Source: Paenibacillus alkalitolerans (GTDB lineage Bacteria > Bacillota > Bacilli > Paenibacillales > YIM-B00363). Taken from it: a DNA stretch of 64,000 nt. The stretch covers positions 51,812 through 115,811 of the forward strand of contig NZ_JAEMXM010000017.1 of assembly GCF_016482785.1 (NCBI RefSeq), given 5' to 3'. Numbering within the stretch: the first letter of the stretch is position 1; every line of letters starts with the position of its first letter. Made by a program: the position numbers and the translations under genes. A model generated the notes under the pieces. That model saw nothing but the letters and a program-made list of their open reading frames with translations. It was not told the DNA's origin and ran no database searches. Positions 32,510 through 40,737 of the stretch are shown here, piece by piece.

Positions 32510-33125
32510 CCGCACGAGCCCATCCGTAAACAAACACCGCACCGGCAAGCGCCAATCCCAGTAAATGAAAAGCCAAACTGTCCGCGAATGCCGCGATCAG
32601 AGGCTCCCCCGCGAGCTGCCGCGAAGCCGAGTATGCCATGCCTCCGGCTACCGCAACCTGAAGCCAGGCAATTCTCTGAAACAGCCGAAGCACGAAGGGC
32701 AAGAAAGTGAGCAGCAATGCGATACCTATCATACTTCCCGCTGCCGTAACGTAAACGCTTGGAGAAGTTTGGGAGATAAGCATGACCGTATCGACCGACA
32801 TCACAATGTCCATCCACAGCACGGTCCAGCACGCCCAAATGACAGATCGGTTAGAACTTGATCCGCGGTTGCTCAGGCGCGAACCCGCCAACGAGAAAGC
32901 GAACAACAGCGTAATGGCCGCAGAGGCAAAACGCAGTCCGGGCAGCCGGGCCAACGAATCGATGATGAAGCTGGCGACGGGATGAGTGACGGACAAGATG
33001 AGGAACATCAGGTAGGGCATGCGTCTATCCAGCATGTAAACATCCCGGATAGCAGTCCGGATAATCAGCATTGTGTCGCTGTTCGTCATGAGAGTAACCA
33101 ACGCTACAGCAATTGCATCTCTCAT
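32502..33125 (-). CDS. TerC-family-like integral membrane protein
   Basis: 207-residue protein with about seven membrane helices. Key TerC-like motifs are LVTLMTNSDTMLII at the N-terminus and WTVLWMDIVMSVDTVMLIS in the middle, each with an acidic residue and S/N-D in a helix. TerC/YjbE/YkoY proteins export manganese or assist metalation of exoenzymes. ATG follows GGGAGGTCATT. The first motif is altered from the usual DNxLA form, so the assignment is moderate. Confidence 0.65.
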   Translation of the reverse strand: MRDAIAVALVTLMTNSDTMLIIRTAIRDVYMLDRRMPYLMFLILSVTHPVASFIIDSLARLPGLRFASAAITLLFAFSLAGSRLSNRGSSSNRSVIWACWTVLWMDIVMSVDTVMLISQTSPSVYVTAAGSMIGIALLLTFLPFVLRLFQRIAWLQVAVAGGMAYSASRQLAGEPLIAAFADSLAFHLLGLALAGAVFVYGWARAVK

Positions 33126-33199
33126 AATGACCTCCCAACCCGTTTGTCCTATCCTATGAGCCCTTCACGCCATGTAAAACAACATAAGGAAAAAGACGG

Positions 33200-33232
33200 A
33201 AAAACCTCCCGGCGTTACACCGGGAGGTTGGG
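33200..33232 (-). terminator. Terminator of Gln-rich protein 2
   Basis: AACCTCCCGG / CCGGGAGGTT (33203-33212 with 33220-33229), perfect 10-bp stem. The minus strand continues TTTTCCGTCTTTTT. Confidence 0.85.
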
Positions 33233-33245
33233 GTTGCCAATCGGC

Positions 33246-33578
33246 TTATTGAAAGTTGGAGGAGCCGTATTGAGGCGCGCCATATTGAGGCGCGCCGAAT
33301 TGGGACGTGCCGAATTGAGTTTGCGGCGCGGTTGGAATCGCATTCGTCATAGCGCGAACTTGGTTCTCGAGTTGGCGGCTAGCTTGAATGCATTGCTGCA
33401 ATGTGTTGATCGCCTGGTAGTGTTCCTGCAGCATGTGTTGAATCGTCTGAGCGTTTTTCTGTTCGAGTTGAGCCATCTGCGCGTAGAGGTGATTATGTTG
33501 TTGCGTTTGCTGGATCACCTGTTGGCAAAGGGACTCGATTTGCTGGAATTGCTGGGAGATCGCTTGAGCTTGTTGCAT
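33246..33578 (-). CDS. Gln-rich protein 2 with Gln-Tyr-Gly tail repeats
   Basis: 110 residues: a Gln-rich helical part (SQQFQQIESLCQQVIQQTQQ) and a C-terminal tail of short repeats, QFGTSQFGAPQYGAPQYGSS. Tails of this type occur in spore-coat morphogenetic proteins, but no family is recognised. The start lies after TCAGGAGGATTATC. Own terminator. Comparable in size and composition to the protein at 31435. Confidence 0.7.
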   Translation of the reverse strand: MQQAQAISQQFQQIESLCQQVIQQTQQHNHLYAQMAQLEQKNAQTIQHMLQEHYQAINTLQQCIQASRQLENQVRAMTNAIPTAPQTQFGTSQFGAPQYGAPQYGSSNFQ

Positions 33579-33697
33579 GATAATCCTCCTGAGGAATTGT
33601 TATTTTTTGGGTCTGGGAACAAACCCAAATCGTAGTGTGCTTCCACTTGGAAAATTTATGCATGAACATTTTGAAAAAATATACCCCACATGCGCCG

Positions 33698-34171
33698 TCA
33701 ACTAGTGAAACGGTCGGCAACGGCGCTCGCTCCGAACGATTCAGGCTTGATTCGCGCCACATACCCGACGGCAGTGACCCATCCTTTGATTTCGGTGATG
33801 AGCGTCTTCGTCTCGCCTTGCTGCCCAATATCGATATGGATTTCAAGCGGCCATTGGGAGATCATATCGCTCATGCCTCTCCCGTTCATCACTTCCACCA
33901 GCTCCAAGCTTAATTCCGTCTCCCGGTAAATTCGATGGCGCAGGTCGTACATCGGCTTGGTGCGCTGTTTCCGGAAGAAAAACCTCGCACCTTTCCCCAC
34001 GCGATGGATCACCAAGGCCGTTACGAACGTGGTCGCCTGGTTGGTTGTATGTGAATCGGTGCCGATTACAATCTTGTACTGTGCCGACGGATGTTCCTCC
34101 AGAAAACTTTTCATATTAAGCACCATTTGATCGATGGACAACATCCCCCAAGTCGGGCTCATGAACTTCAT
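33698..34171 (-). CDS. YkuK-family (DUF458) RNase H-like protein
   Basis: 157 residues. The motif VIGTDSHTTNQATTFVTALV (~residues 35-54) and the acidic positions in ELVEVMNGR, EIHIDIG and EIKGWVTAVGY fit the DUF458/YkuK family, which has a predicted RNase H-like fold. ATG follows AAAGGAGACAT. Function unknown for the family. Stand-alone gene. Confidence 0.85.
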   Translation of the reverse strand: MKFMSPTWGMLSIDQMVLNMKSFLEEHPSAQYKIVIGTDSHTTNQATTFVTALVIHRVGKGARFFFRKQRTKPMYDLRHRIYRETELSLELVEVMNGRGMSDMISQWPLEIHIDIGQQGETKTLITEIKGWVTAVGYVARIKPESFGASAVADRFTS

Positions 34172-34562
34172 GCGGTATGTCTCCTTTCAGAATTGGTGAT
34201 CTTTTTCTTATATAGCTCTTTATATGTTTTCTTACAGTATACCCTAATACTGACGCATATGCGGCTAGATATCAATTCCAGTATATGACCCGGCTTCGGA
34301 ATGCTCTTTGCCGGCTATAGGTCCGGCGCATCAGGGTTATGACTTGAGTCACGGTAAATATATGACTTCTCCCACCTATCAAGGTACATATAAGGCTTAA
34401 TAAAGCTATTCCTGCCGATGGGCTTGCTTCCCGGTTCATTGTAAGAATTCTTGCTGCCGTTCGCATTGACGGTAACATACTCGCTGCTTGCATCCCTAGC
34501 TGTGGCTCTCACGGTCGTGCCTCTGATGGCCGCATGGCTGCTGCGGAACACCCGTATGAAGG

Positions 34563-34715
34563 ACGCATGAAGGCTCGAAGCGGTTTAAATCGTTCCTTCA
34601 TTGGAATCTGCGCTTTAAGTTTGTGCCGCTCTTTATTTCACTCGTGCTGCTGGTCGGTTCGGTAGCCGTTTATTTCGGGATGCCGAAGGGTGGCAATTGC
34701 GAAGGAAGATCTTGA
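34563..34715 (+). pseudogene. Possible remnant of a membrane-sensor N-terminus
   Basis: An in-frame stretch without a start codon encodes a basic segment and a hydrophobic helix (FVPLFISLVLLVGSVAVYFG), similar to N-termini of chemoreceptors or histidine kinases, and stops 15 codons after the helix. Both ends are broken. The neighbouring sequence 34270-34560 has open minus-strand frames of doubtful reality. I treat the stretch as degenerate DNA. Confidence 0.3.
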
Positions 34716-34721
34716 GAGTGC

Positions 34722-34915
34722 GGGTTAACGGAAAATCGTGTTCTTACGATCACGAAGTGCACGCTGGATTTACGGTTTAACGGAATTTCGTGTACTTACT
34801 ACGCGTGGTTTGACAGGAAAACTTATAAGATATGCAAATTTAGGTACATGATATTCCGTTAAGTTGTTTTAAGGGCACCTGCGAGACTTCGTTAAGCACA
34901 TGAATTTCCGCTAAC
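34722..34915. repeat. Dispersed repeat family E, copy 1 (TTAACGGAA units)
   Basis: Units in both orientations: GTTAACGGAAAATCGTGTTC, TTTAACGGAATTTCGTGTAC, TAGGTACATGATATTCCGTT and GTTAAGCACATGAATTTCCG. The array is related to 40555-40737. No gene visible between 34172 and 34968 apart from the remnant at 34563. Confidence 0.7.
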
Positions 34916-34916
34916 A

Positions 34917-34956
34917 AAAAAAAAGACCCCGCTCAGCAAGGAGCAAGGCGGGATGA
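34917..34956 (-). terminator. Terminator of the DUF975 gene
   Basis: On the minus strand CCCGCCTTGCTC pairs with GAGCGGGG around CTTGCT, followed by TCTTTTTTTTT. Confidence 0.75.
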
Positions 34957-34968
34957 TTCGTAAATGAA

Positions 34969-35586
34969 TTACAAGGTTACAGTCGGATTCGCTGCAGCTT
35001 CATTGTAGCTGGAGGCATTCTTTAATTGCTCATAGAATGCGGCAAGAGCGGCTTGCATGTAAGGTATAATCCACAAGAAACCGATACCGAGCGTGATAAT
35101 GCCGAGAAGAATCCAACCGATGAAGCTGATGTATAGCATGAACAATTTGCCTTTGTAGCCCTTCATCATCTCGGAGCTTTGACGGATCGCTTCCATTCCG
35201 CTCACACCCGGATTGTCATGAAGAATGAAGAAAGCCATGGAATAACGCAGGCTTGCGATGATGCCCGGGACAATGAGCAGCAAGGTCCACAACAAGATGA
35301 ACACGATCATCAGCAAATAAAGAACCAAAGTTGACCCGAACTTCTGGAATCCTGAGAACATGACCGCGAGTTCCGGCTGACGGCCGCGGGCTTGCTCTAG
35401 GAAGAAAGCATAAAGGCCGTAAGTGAATGCTCCGCCTAGAATAAGCGAAGCGATAATGCCGACCACAGGAATAGAACCCAGTGCGCTTACTATTGCGTTA
35501 ACTAGGAAGCAGACCAAAATCGATATTCCCCAGAAGCCTTTCAAGTTTGCGCGCGCAATTGCGCGAATCTCTGAATTGGACACCAT
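34969..35586 (-). CDS. DUF975 integral membrane protein
   Basis: 205 residues with about five to six membrane helices. N-terminal SEIRAIARANLKGFWG and the segment LLLIVPGIIASLRYSMAFFI, followed by EAIRQSSEMMKGYKGKLFML, are typical of DUF975. Role unknown. ATG follows AAAGGAGAATG. Single gene, divergent from the thiamine operon. Confidence 0.85.
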   Translation of the reverse strand: MVSNSEIRAIARANLKGFWGISILVCFLVNAIVSALGSIPVVGIIASLILGGAFTYGLYAFFLEQARGRQPELAVMFSGFQKFGSTLVLYLLMIVFILLWTLLLIVPGIIASLRYSMAFFILHDNPGVSGMEAIRQSSEMMKGYKGKLFMLYISFIGWILLGIITLGIGFLWIIPYMQAALAAFYEQLKNASSYNEAAANPTVTL

Positions 35587-35835
35587 CTAAAAACATTCTC
35601 CTTTTTATTTAAAGATGTTAAATATTTTTCCCGTGCCTATTCTAACACCATGAGTTATGTTTGCAAAGAGAAATTTTAAATTAAATTCATTAAATTGCCA
35701 TATTTCGGTTCAATTGTACATTGATATTACTTCCTTCAAATGTTCATTACACCAAATATTGCGGCGGTGAAATATTTTCTTGTCAAAATCTCCGAGTTAC
35801 TTTATACTTCACCATGAACTGACAACCGCATAGTG

Positions 35836-35934
35836 TACAGGGGTGCTGGAATACGGCCGGCTGAGATTTCGTCCCGCAAAGACGTTGACCCTCGAACCTG
35901 ATCTGGGTAATGCCAGCGTAGGAATGCGTGCGAA
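35836..35934 (+). promoter_or_regulatory. TPP riboswitch (THI element)
   Basis: Conserved THI blocks are all present: CAGGGGTGC, GGCTGAGATTTCG, GACCCTCGAACCTGATCTGG and GTAATGCCAGCGTAGGAA. In bacteria this RNA binds thiamine pyrophosphate and lowers expression of thiamine synthesis or uptake genes. A terminator follows directly, so control is by transcription termination. Confidence 0.97.
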
Positions 35935-35952
35935 CTACTCGTGTATTCGACA

Positions 35953-35981
35953 TACGCTCCCGGATGGGGGCGTTTTTTTTT
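35953..35981 (+). terminator. Expression-platform terminator of the TPP riboswitch
   Basis: ACGCTCCC-GGAT-GGGGGCGT (35954-35961 with 35966-35973) followed by TTTTTTTT. It lies ~75 bp before the first structural gene. Confidence 0.92.
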
Positions 35982-36053
35982 GACGTTACGGACAAATATA
36001 GATCGGAAATTGCGGTTGGCGGAGCGACACATATATTAAGGGGGAAACAACGA

Positions 36054-37037
36054 ATGGCAAGACGTTGGAGCATCATGGGAATCATGCTTTGTGCGGCGGT
36101 GTCCTTGTTGGCGGGCTGCGGTTCGAATTCGGCGGCGGGAACCGAGAAAGTGCAGCTCGTTCTAGATTGGACGCCTAACACGAACCACACCGGATTATAT
36201 GCAGCGAAAGAGTTGGGATACTTCGAAGAAGAAGGCCTCGAGGTGGACATCGTTCTGCCGGGCGAGAGCGGTGCGGATGCCGTCGTCGCCTCGGGCGAAG
36301 CGCAATTCGGAGTAAGTTATCAGGAGGGTGTGACACAAGCGCGGGTCAACGGCGTTCCGCTTGTTTCGATCGCCGCGGTCATCCAGCATAACACGTCCGG
36401 ATTCGCGTCGCTTGCGAAAGAAGGAATCAAGACGCCGAAAGATTTCGAAGGACGCACGTACGGCGGTTGGGGTTCCCCGGTGGAAGGAGCGATGATCGAA
36501 TCGCTCATGAAGGAAGACGGCGGAGATTTTTCCAAGGTGACGATCGCAAGCATCGGCGACTCGGATTTCTTTACAGCGATGCAGAAAGATATCGATTTCC
36601 AGTGGATTTATTACGGTTGGACGGGCATTGAGGCGGAGCTTCGCAACGAGCCGCTGAACGTCGTCTGGTTGACGGACTATTCCGAGAAGCTCGATTACTA
36701 TACGCCTGTTCTTGTGACCAACGAGAAGCTGATCTCCGAAAATCCGGAGCTGGTCAAGAAGTTTCTGAAAGCCGTGGCGAAGGGATATCAATATGCGATC
36801 GATAAACCGGAGGAAGCCGCGGACGTGTTGGTAAAGGCCGTGCCTGAACTGAACAAGGCGCTTGTCGTCGCAAGCCAGAAGTGGTTAAGCCCGCGTTATG
36901 CCGATGATGCGCCTCGCTGGGGAGAGCAGAAGCGGGACGTATGGGTGAATTACGCGGATTGGATGTCCGAACACGGGTTGCTTGAAGGCGAATTTAACGC
37001 CGACGAAGCGTTTACGAACGAATTTTTGCCTAAATAA
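36054..37037 (+). CDS. thiY: Thiamine-precursor (ThiY-type) substrate-binding lipoprotein
   Basis: 327-residue NMT1/THI5-like binding protein. Signal peptide with lipobox SLLAGC (~residue 22). Mature part starts with QLVLDWTPNTNHTGLYAAKE, the hallmark of pyrimidine-precursor binders, then ESGADAVVASGEAQFGVSYQ and YGGWGSPVEGAMI. It delivers a thiamine pyrimidine precursor to ThiX/ThiZ. ATG 36054 follows AAGGGGGAAAC. First gene of a TPP-riboswitch operon. Confidence 0.92.
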   Translation: MARRWSIMGIMLCAAVSLLAGCGSNSAAGTEKVQLVLDWTPNTNHTGLYAAKELGYFEEEGLEVDIVLPGESGADAVVASGEAQFGVSYQEGVTQARVNGVPLVSIAAVIQHNTSGFASLAKEGIKTPKDFEGRTYGGWGSPVEGAMIESLMKEDGGDFSKVTIASIGDSDFFTAMQKDIDFQWIYYGWTGIEAELRNEPLNVVWLTDYSEKLDYYTPVLVTNEKLISENPELVKKFLKAVAKGYQYAIDKPEEAADVLVKAVPELNKALVVASQKWLSPRYADDAPRWGEQKRDVWVNYADWMSEHGLLEGEFNADEAFTNEFLPK

Positions 37038-37065
37038 CACTAGCGGAAAAAGGAGGCCGAAAACC

Positions 37066-37362
37066 ATGGCCAACGCGCTTGTAAGCATACAAATACTGCC
37101 GAAGACGCCGAACGGGGAAGACGTCATTCCGTACGTCGACCGGGCGATTGAAGTCATTCAGCAGTCCGGCGTCAAGCATCTTGTCGGACCGCTTGAGACG
37201 ACGATGGAGGGAGACTTGCCCGAGCTGCTGCAAATCGTGCAGCGGATGAACGAGGAGATGATCGCCCTGGGCGCTCCGAACGTCATCTCACAAGTCAAAA
37301 TATACTTTAACCCGACCGGCGGCGCTTCCATGGACCGATTGACGGAGAAATACCGTCCATGA
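37066..37362 (+). CDS. MTH1187/YkoF-type thiamine-binding protein
   Basis: 98-residue protein of the DUF77 family (MTH1187-like), with VSIQILPKTPNGEDVIPYVD, HLVGPLETTMEGDLPELLQI and QVKIYFNPTGG (quoted in part). Homologues bind thiamine or its pyrimidine part in the cytoplasm. ATG follows AAGGAGGCCG. It overlaps thiX by four bases. Confidence 0.88.
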   Translation: MANALVSIQILPKTPNGEDVIPYVDRAIEVIQQSGVKHLVGPLETTMEGDLPELLQIVQRMNEEMIALGAPNVISQVKIYFNPTGGASMDRLTEKYRP

Positions 37363-38126
37363 AACGGCCGAGTCTGTTGCACGCAGTATGGCCGCCGGTT
37401 ACGGCGGTCATGCTTTTTTTGCTGTTGTGGCAGGTTGCCGTATGGGTATGGGATGTGCCTAAGTTTATTTTGCCCGGACCGGTTGTCATTGCGGAAGCGG
37501 CCGTCGCGGACGCGAAGGTGGTTGCCCGGCATGCGGGATCGACTCTGTCAATTGCGGTCTCGGGCTTGGCTATAGGCTGCTTAGTGGGTATGGGGGTGGC
37601 GGTGGCGCTTCATTTTTCCGTTCGGTTGAAGTCGGCCTTGTCCCCCTTGCTCGTCTTGTCCCAGAACGTCCCGATCGTCGTGTTGGCGACGCTGCTCGTC
37701 GTCTGGTTCGGATTCGGAATACTCCCTAAGCTGATCCTTATTACGTTGGTATGCTTCTTTCCGGTGGCGGTGGCCATGATGGACGGGCTCGTTTCCGCGG
37801 ACCGGGGCATGTGCGATTATATGCGGATGTTAGGGGCGACACGTTGGCAAACGTTCGCGAAATTGGAGTTCCCGTGGTCGCTGCCTTCGATATTTTCCGG
37901 CTTGAAAATAGCCGCCGCTTATAGTGTGCTGGCCGCGGTATTTTCCGAGTGGGTCGGGTCCAAGAGCGGAATGGGATATTACTTGCAATTGAAAAAAACC
38001 GGTTTTCAAGTGGATCGCATGTTTGTCGCCGTAATCGTCATTGTCGTCTTGAGTTGGCTGCTTTACGGGTTGATGGTGTGGCTGGAGCGGGCAACGGTAA
38101 AATGGCGGCGGGAGAGGCAATCTTAG
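37359..38126 (+). CDS. thiX: Thiamine-precursor ABC transporter permease
   Basis: 255-residue permease of the SsuC/ThiX type, about six helices. The cytoplasmic EAA loop reads YMRMLGATRWQTFAKLEFPWSLPSIFSGLK (quoted in part: YMRMLGATRWQTFAKLE), with ATPase contact. The ATG overlaps the preceding stop (ATGA). Its 3' end overlaps a repeat-family unit that leads into thiZ. Confidence 0.92.
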   Translation: MKRPSLLHAVWPPVTAVMLFLLLWQVAVWVWDVPKFILPGPVVIAEAAVADAKVVARHAGSTLSIAVSGLAIGCLVGMGVAVALHFSVRLKSALSPLLVLSQNVPIVVLATLLVVWFGFGILPKLILITLVCFFPVAVAMMDGLVSADRGMCDYMRMLGATRWQTFAKLEFPWSLPSIFSGLKIAAAYSVLAAVFSEWVGSKSGMGYYLQLKKTGFQVDRMFVAVIVIVVLSWLLYGLMVWLERATVKWRRERQS

Positions 38127-38199
38127 GTTGGTCGGCGGATACGCATCAGCAACGAGGCAACCGAAGGTTGTCCGCGATAACGAATATATGTAGCAAAGG
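38114..38199 (+). repeat. SD/hairpin repeat, two diverged units before thiZ
   Basis: Unit 1 starts GAGGCAATCTTAGGTTG at 38114 (inside the thiX end); unit 2 starts GAGGCAACCGAAGGTTG at 38154, a period of 40. Both continue with a GCG-rich segment and end with (A)GCAA. The AAAGGGGG that follows serves thiZ. Confidence 0.75.
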
Positions 38200-38209
38200 G
38201 GGCAGTCCA

Positions 38210-38986
38210 TTGACGGTAAAGCTGGAGCTTCGTTCGGTGGGGAAAACGTTCGCCATCGGGCACGAATCCGTCGAAGTGCTGGGGGATGTTTCACTTACGG
38301 TTGGAGAAGGCGAGTTCGTCTCGATCATCGGTCCTTCCGGCAGCGGCAAGAGCACGCTGTTTCATATGATCGGCGGGTTGACCCAGCCTACTGAAGGAAC
38401 GATTTTGCTCGACGGCAAGGACACCGGGGGACGGCGCGGGTTGATCAGCTATATGCCGCAGCAGGACAGTCTGTTTCCTTGGCGCACGATTTTGGATAAT
38501 GTCGTTCTCTCGCAAGAGGTGGCCGGCGTGCCGAAGAAGGAAGCCCGGGAGAAGGCGCTGGAATGGCTGGACCGCGTCGGATTGCAAGGCTACGGTCAAG
38601 CGTATCCGCACCAGCTGTCCGGAGGCATGAAGCAGAGGGCGTCGTTTCTGAGAGCGCTGCTCGGTCCGCAGGAATTGATGTGCCTGGACGAGCCGTTTGG
38701 AGCATTGGATGCATTAACCCGGCTGGAGATGCAGCATTGGCTGCTGCGTATATGGGAGGAGACGCGCAGGTCCGTACTGTTCGTAACGCACAGCATTGAG
38801 GAGGCGCTGCTGCTTTCCGACCGCGTATACGTGCTGGCAGGGCGTCCGACGACCGTTGCGGAGGAGATCATCGTGCCGTTCGGCCGCCCGCGCGGCGAAA
38901 CGGTAACGTCGGAGCCGGCGTTTATCGAGGCGAAGCGGCATATTTATGAAACGCTGCGCTCGTTCGGGCGGAGTGGCCGGCTATGA
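38210..38986 (+). CDS. thiZ: Thiamine-precursor ABC transporter ATP-binding protein
   Basis: 258-residue ATPase. Walker A GPSGSGKST (~residue 38), Q-loop MPQQDSLFPW, signature LSGGMKQRASFLRAL, Walker B LMCLDEPFGALD, and the switch His in VTHSIEEAL. It powers ThiX/ThiY import. TTG 38210 is taken as the start because AAAGGGGGCAG lies just before it; the frame continues far upstream but only through thiX and the repeat. The stop overlaps tatD-like (ATGA). Confidence 0.93.
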   Translation: MTVKLELRSVGKTFAIGHESVEVLGDVSLTVGEGEFVSIIGPSGSGKSTLFHMIGGLTQPTEGTILLDGKDTGGRRGLISYMPQQDSLFPWRTILDNVVLSQEVAGVPKKEAREKALEWLDRVGLQGYGQAYPHQLSGGMKQRASFLRALLGPQELMCLDEPFGALDALTRLEMQHWLLRIWEETRRSVLFVTHSIEEALLLSDRVYVLAGRPTTVAEEIIVPFGRPRGETVTSEPAFIEAKRHIYETLRSFGRSGRL

Positions 38987-39774
38987 GACGAAGGGCGATC
39001 GATACGCATATTCATCTTGACGGGTACGACGAGTCCCGGTGCGAGTCAGTACTGGATGGGCTGCGCGAAGAGGGTATAGATGCGGTCGTTGCGGTGTCGA
39101 TGGGTCTGGAATCGTGCGGGAAGACGCTGTCTCTCGCCAGACGGTACCCGGACCGGGTATTGCCCGCGTTCGGTTTTCATCCGGAGCAGCCGATTCCTCC
39201 GGACGGCGGCGCTGAGCGTTTGTTTCGTTGGCTTGAAGAGCACCGCAGCGAGGTGAAGGCGATCGGTGAAGTGGGGCTGCCGTATTTTTCGCGTATGGAA
39301 GCCGCGGCTGCCGGCCGGACCTTCGACATCGCGCCGTATGTACGCTTGCTGGAACGGTTCGTTGCCCTCGCCGCTCAATGGAATGTGCCGCTCGCATTGC
39401 ATGCCGTGCATGACGACGCTCCGATCGTGTGCGATTTGCTGGAGAAACACGGTGTGACGAAGGCTCATTTTCATTGGTTCAAAGGGGATGAACGCACGCT
39501 CTCGAGGATGATGGATGCGGGTTACTATGTATCCGTGACTCCGGAATGTGTGTACGATGCGGAGACGCAAGCCGTCATTCGTCGATATCCGCTGTCCTTG
39601 TTGTTAACGGAGACGGACGGTCCTTGGCCGTTCGAGGGACCTTTCGCCGGGCAGGAAACGCATCCGCGCATGGTTCACCATGTGGTCGAATGCATTGCGC
39701 GCATGAAAGAGGTTTCAGTGTTCGAGGCGCAGGAACGGCTTTATGCCAATGCCAAGCAGTTGTACGGGCTTTAA
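38983..39774 (+). CDS. TatD-family metal-dependent hydrolase in the thiamine operon
   Basis: 263-residue amidohydrolase-superfamily protein. Metal ligands are in AIDTHIHLD (H-x-H), KAIGEVGLPYF (Glu), ALHAVHDD (His), KAHFHWFKG (His) and LTETDGPW (Asp). TatD proteins are best known as nucleases, but this member is translationally coupled to thiZ, so processing of an imported thiamine precursor is possible (inference). Bacillus uses an amidohydrolase, YlmB, for a comparable deformylation step. Confidence 0.85.
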   Translation: MRRRAIDTHIHLDGYDESRCESVLDGLREEGIDAVVAVSMGLESCGKTLSLARRYPDRVLPAFGFHPEQPIPPDGGAERLFRWLEEHRSEVKAIGEVGLPYFSRMEAAAAGRTFDIAPYVRLLERFVALAAQWNVPLALHAVHDDAPIVCDLLEKHGVTKAHFHWFKGDERTLSRMMDAGYYVSVTPECVYDAETQAVIRRYPLSLLLTETDGPWPFEGPFAGQETHPRMVHHVVECIARMKEVSVFEAQERLYANAKQLYGL

Positions 39775-39778
39775 TGTG

Positions 39779-39826
39779 AAAAGCACACCGGCCATCCCGA
39801 GTCTGGGCGCGAGGTGTGCTTTATTG
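39779..39826 (+). terminator. Terminator of the thiamine operon
   Basis: AAAGCACAC (39780-39788) pairs with GTGTGCTTT (39814-39822), with an inner GC-rich loop, then ATTG. Confidence 0.7.
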
Positions 39827-39831
39827 TGGCG

Positions 39832-40017
39832 TTAATAACGATGATGGGACCGGGAATAAGGGAATAAGGAAACGAAGACGGTATGAAGCCGGTCGACAAC
39901 GCTGGTAAAGTTTTTCGCGGCCCGCCGGCAATCTTCGGCAATTTCGCGTTGGGTTTCGGCTTTGGTCGTATCCCAGTGCGCCATGGCTTTCCGACGGTAT
40001 TCCGATTCGAACATCAT
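39832..40017 (-). CDS. Small hypothetical protein, 61 residues
   Basis: Starts MMFESEYRRKAMAHWDTTKA and has a helical, charged body (ETQREIAEDCRRAAKNF) with a basic aromatic end. The ribosome binding site CGGAGGCGATAC supports the start. No recognised family. Convergent with the thiamine operon; its promoter would lie in 40018-40150. Confidence 0.55.
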   Translation of the reverse strand: MMFESEYRRKAMAHWDTTKAETQREIAEDCRRAAKNFTSVVDRLHTVFVSLFPYSRSHHRY

Positions 40018-40153
40018 ATCGTATCGCCTCCGTAAAATTGAATATTCTGAAAATTTTATATGAGTTTATGGTAGCGCTTTCTTAAGTATATGTCAATCCG
40101 TTCGTACTTGTGCATACCCGGCATTTTCCACAAAAATTAATCGCGTTAAGGTA

Positions 40154-40182
40154 TTGCGTTTCAGGCTGCAAGCCACTATAAT
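40154..40182 (+). promoter_or_regulatory. Promoter of the tRNA-Thr gene
   Basis: TTGCGT (40154-40159), 17-bp spacer, perfect TATAAT (40177-40182), 21 bp before the mature tRNA start. Confidence 0.85.
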
Positions 40183-40203
40183 AAATTTCGTTGACTTTAA
40201 TTT

Positions 40204-40276
<73 letters not shown>

Positions 40277-40292
40277 TCATTAAATAAGAATT

Positions 40293-40327
40293 GTAAGCTC
40301 CGGAAGCGCTGCTTTCGGAGCTTTTAT
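40293..40327 (+). terminator. Terminator of tRNA-Thr
   Basis: AAGCTCCG (40295-40302) pairs with CGGAGCTT (40316-40323), followed by TTAT. Confidence 0.8.
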
Positions 40328-40347
40328 CGTATTATGGGCCTTGAAAT

Positions 40348-40545
40348 ATTAGTAAGGTATTCCGAGGTGCTTATTTGCTGCAGATTCAGCAAGATTACGA
40401 CATCATAAGGAACAGCCCGGGTACTTGTATGGCAGGAAAAGTGCCTGTTTCCCATAAGTGCGGCGAAATAAGTACCTCAAAATCACTTATCCCGATGTAT
40501 TCGTTGGGAACATTGAACAAATAAGTACTCCAAAATCCCATTACG
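40348..40545. repeat. Dispersed repeat family D, copy 2
   Basis: Units AAGGTATTCCGAGGTGCTTA, AAATAAGTACCTCAAAATCA and AAATAAGTACTCCAAAATCC parallel those at 20747-20960. The stretch 40330-40737 holds only this array and family E; no gene seen. Confidence 0.7.
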
Positions 40546-40554
40546 GAAAATGAT

Positions 40555-40737
40555 GTGCTTAACTTGGCCGGCTGCGAATGGAATGTAGTGGTTAACGGAA
40601 TTTCATGTTCTTAATCGGCTCTGTTGGAGCGGCACACATATACAGGGGTCATTTTTAAGTACAAATAATTCCGCTAAGCCATGCCTATCCGCCAACAAAG
40701 ATGAAACTTAGGTACAAGAAATTCCGTTAAGCAATTT
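40555..40737. repeat. Dispersed repeat family E, copy 2
   Basis: GTTAACGGAATTTCATGTTC near 40592 and the inverse TAGGTACAAGAAATTCCGTT near 40710, with further half units between. Matches the array at 34722-34915. The last unit abuts the stop of the HAD gene. Confidence 0.7.

Noticed and set aside
34272..34551. Two overlapping minus-strand frames in the gap after ykuK
   Set aside because: No ribosome binding site, composition unlike neighbours, next to degenerate sequence; left as non-coding.
35928..36053. Longer thiY start inside the riboswitch region
   Set aside because: Would overlap the TPP aptamer end and terminator; the signal peptide begins at 36054.
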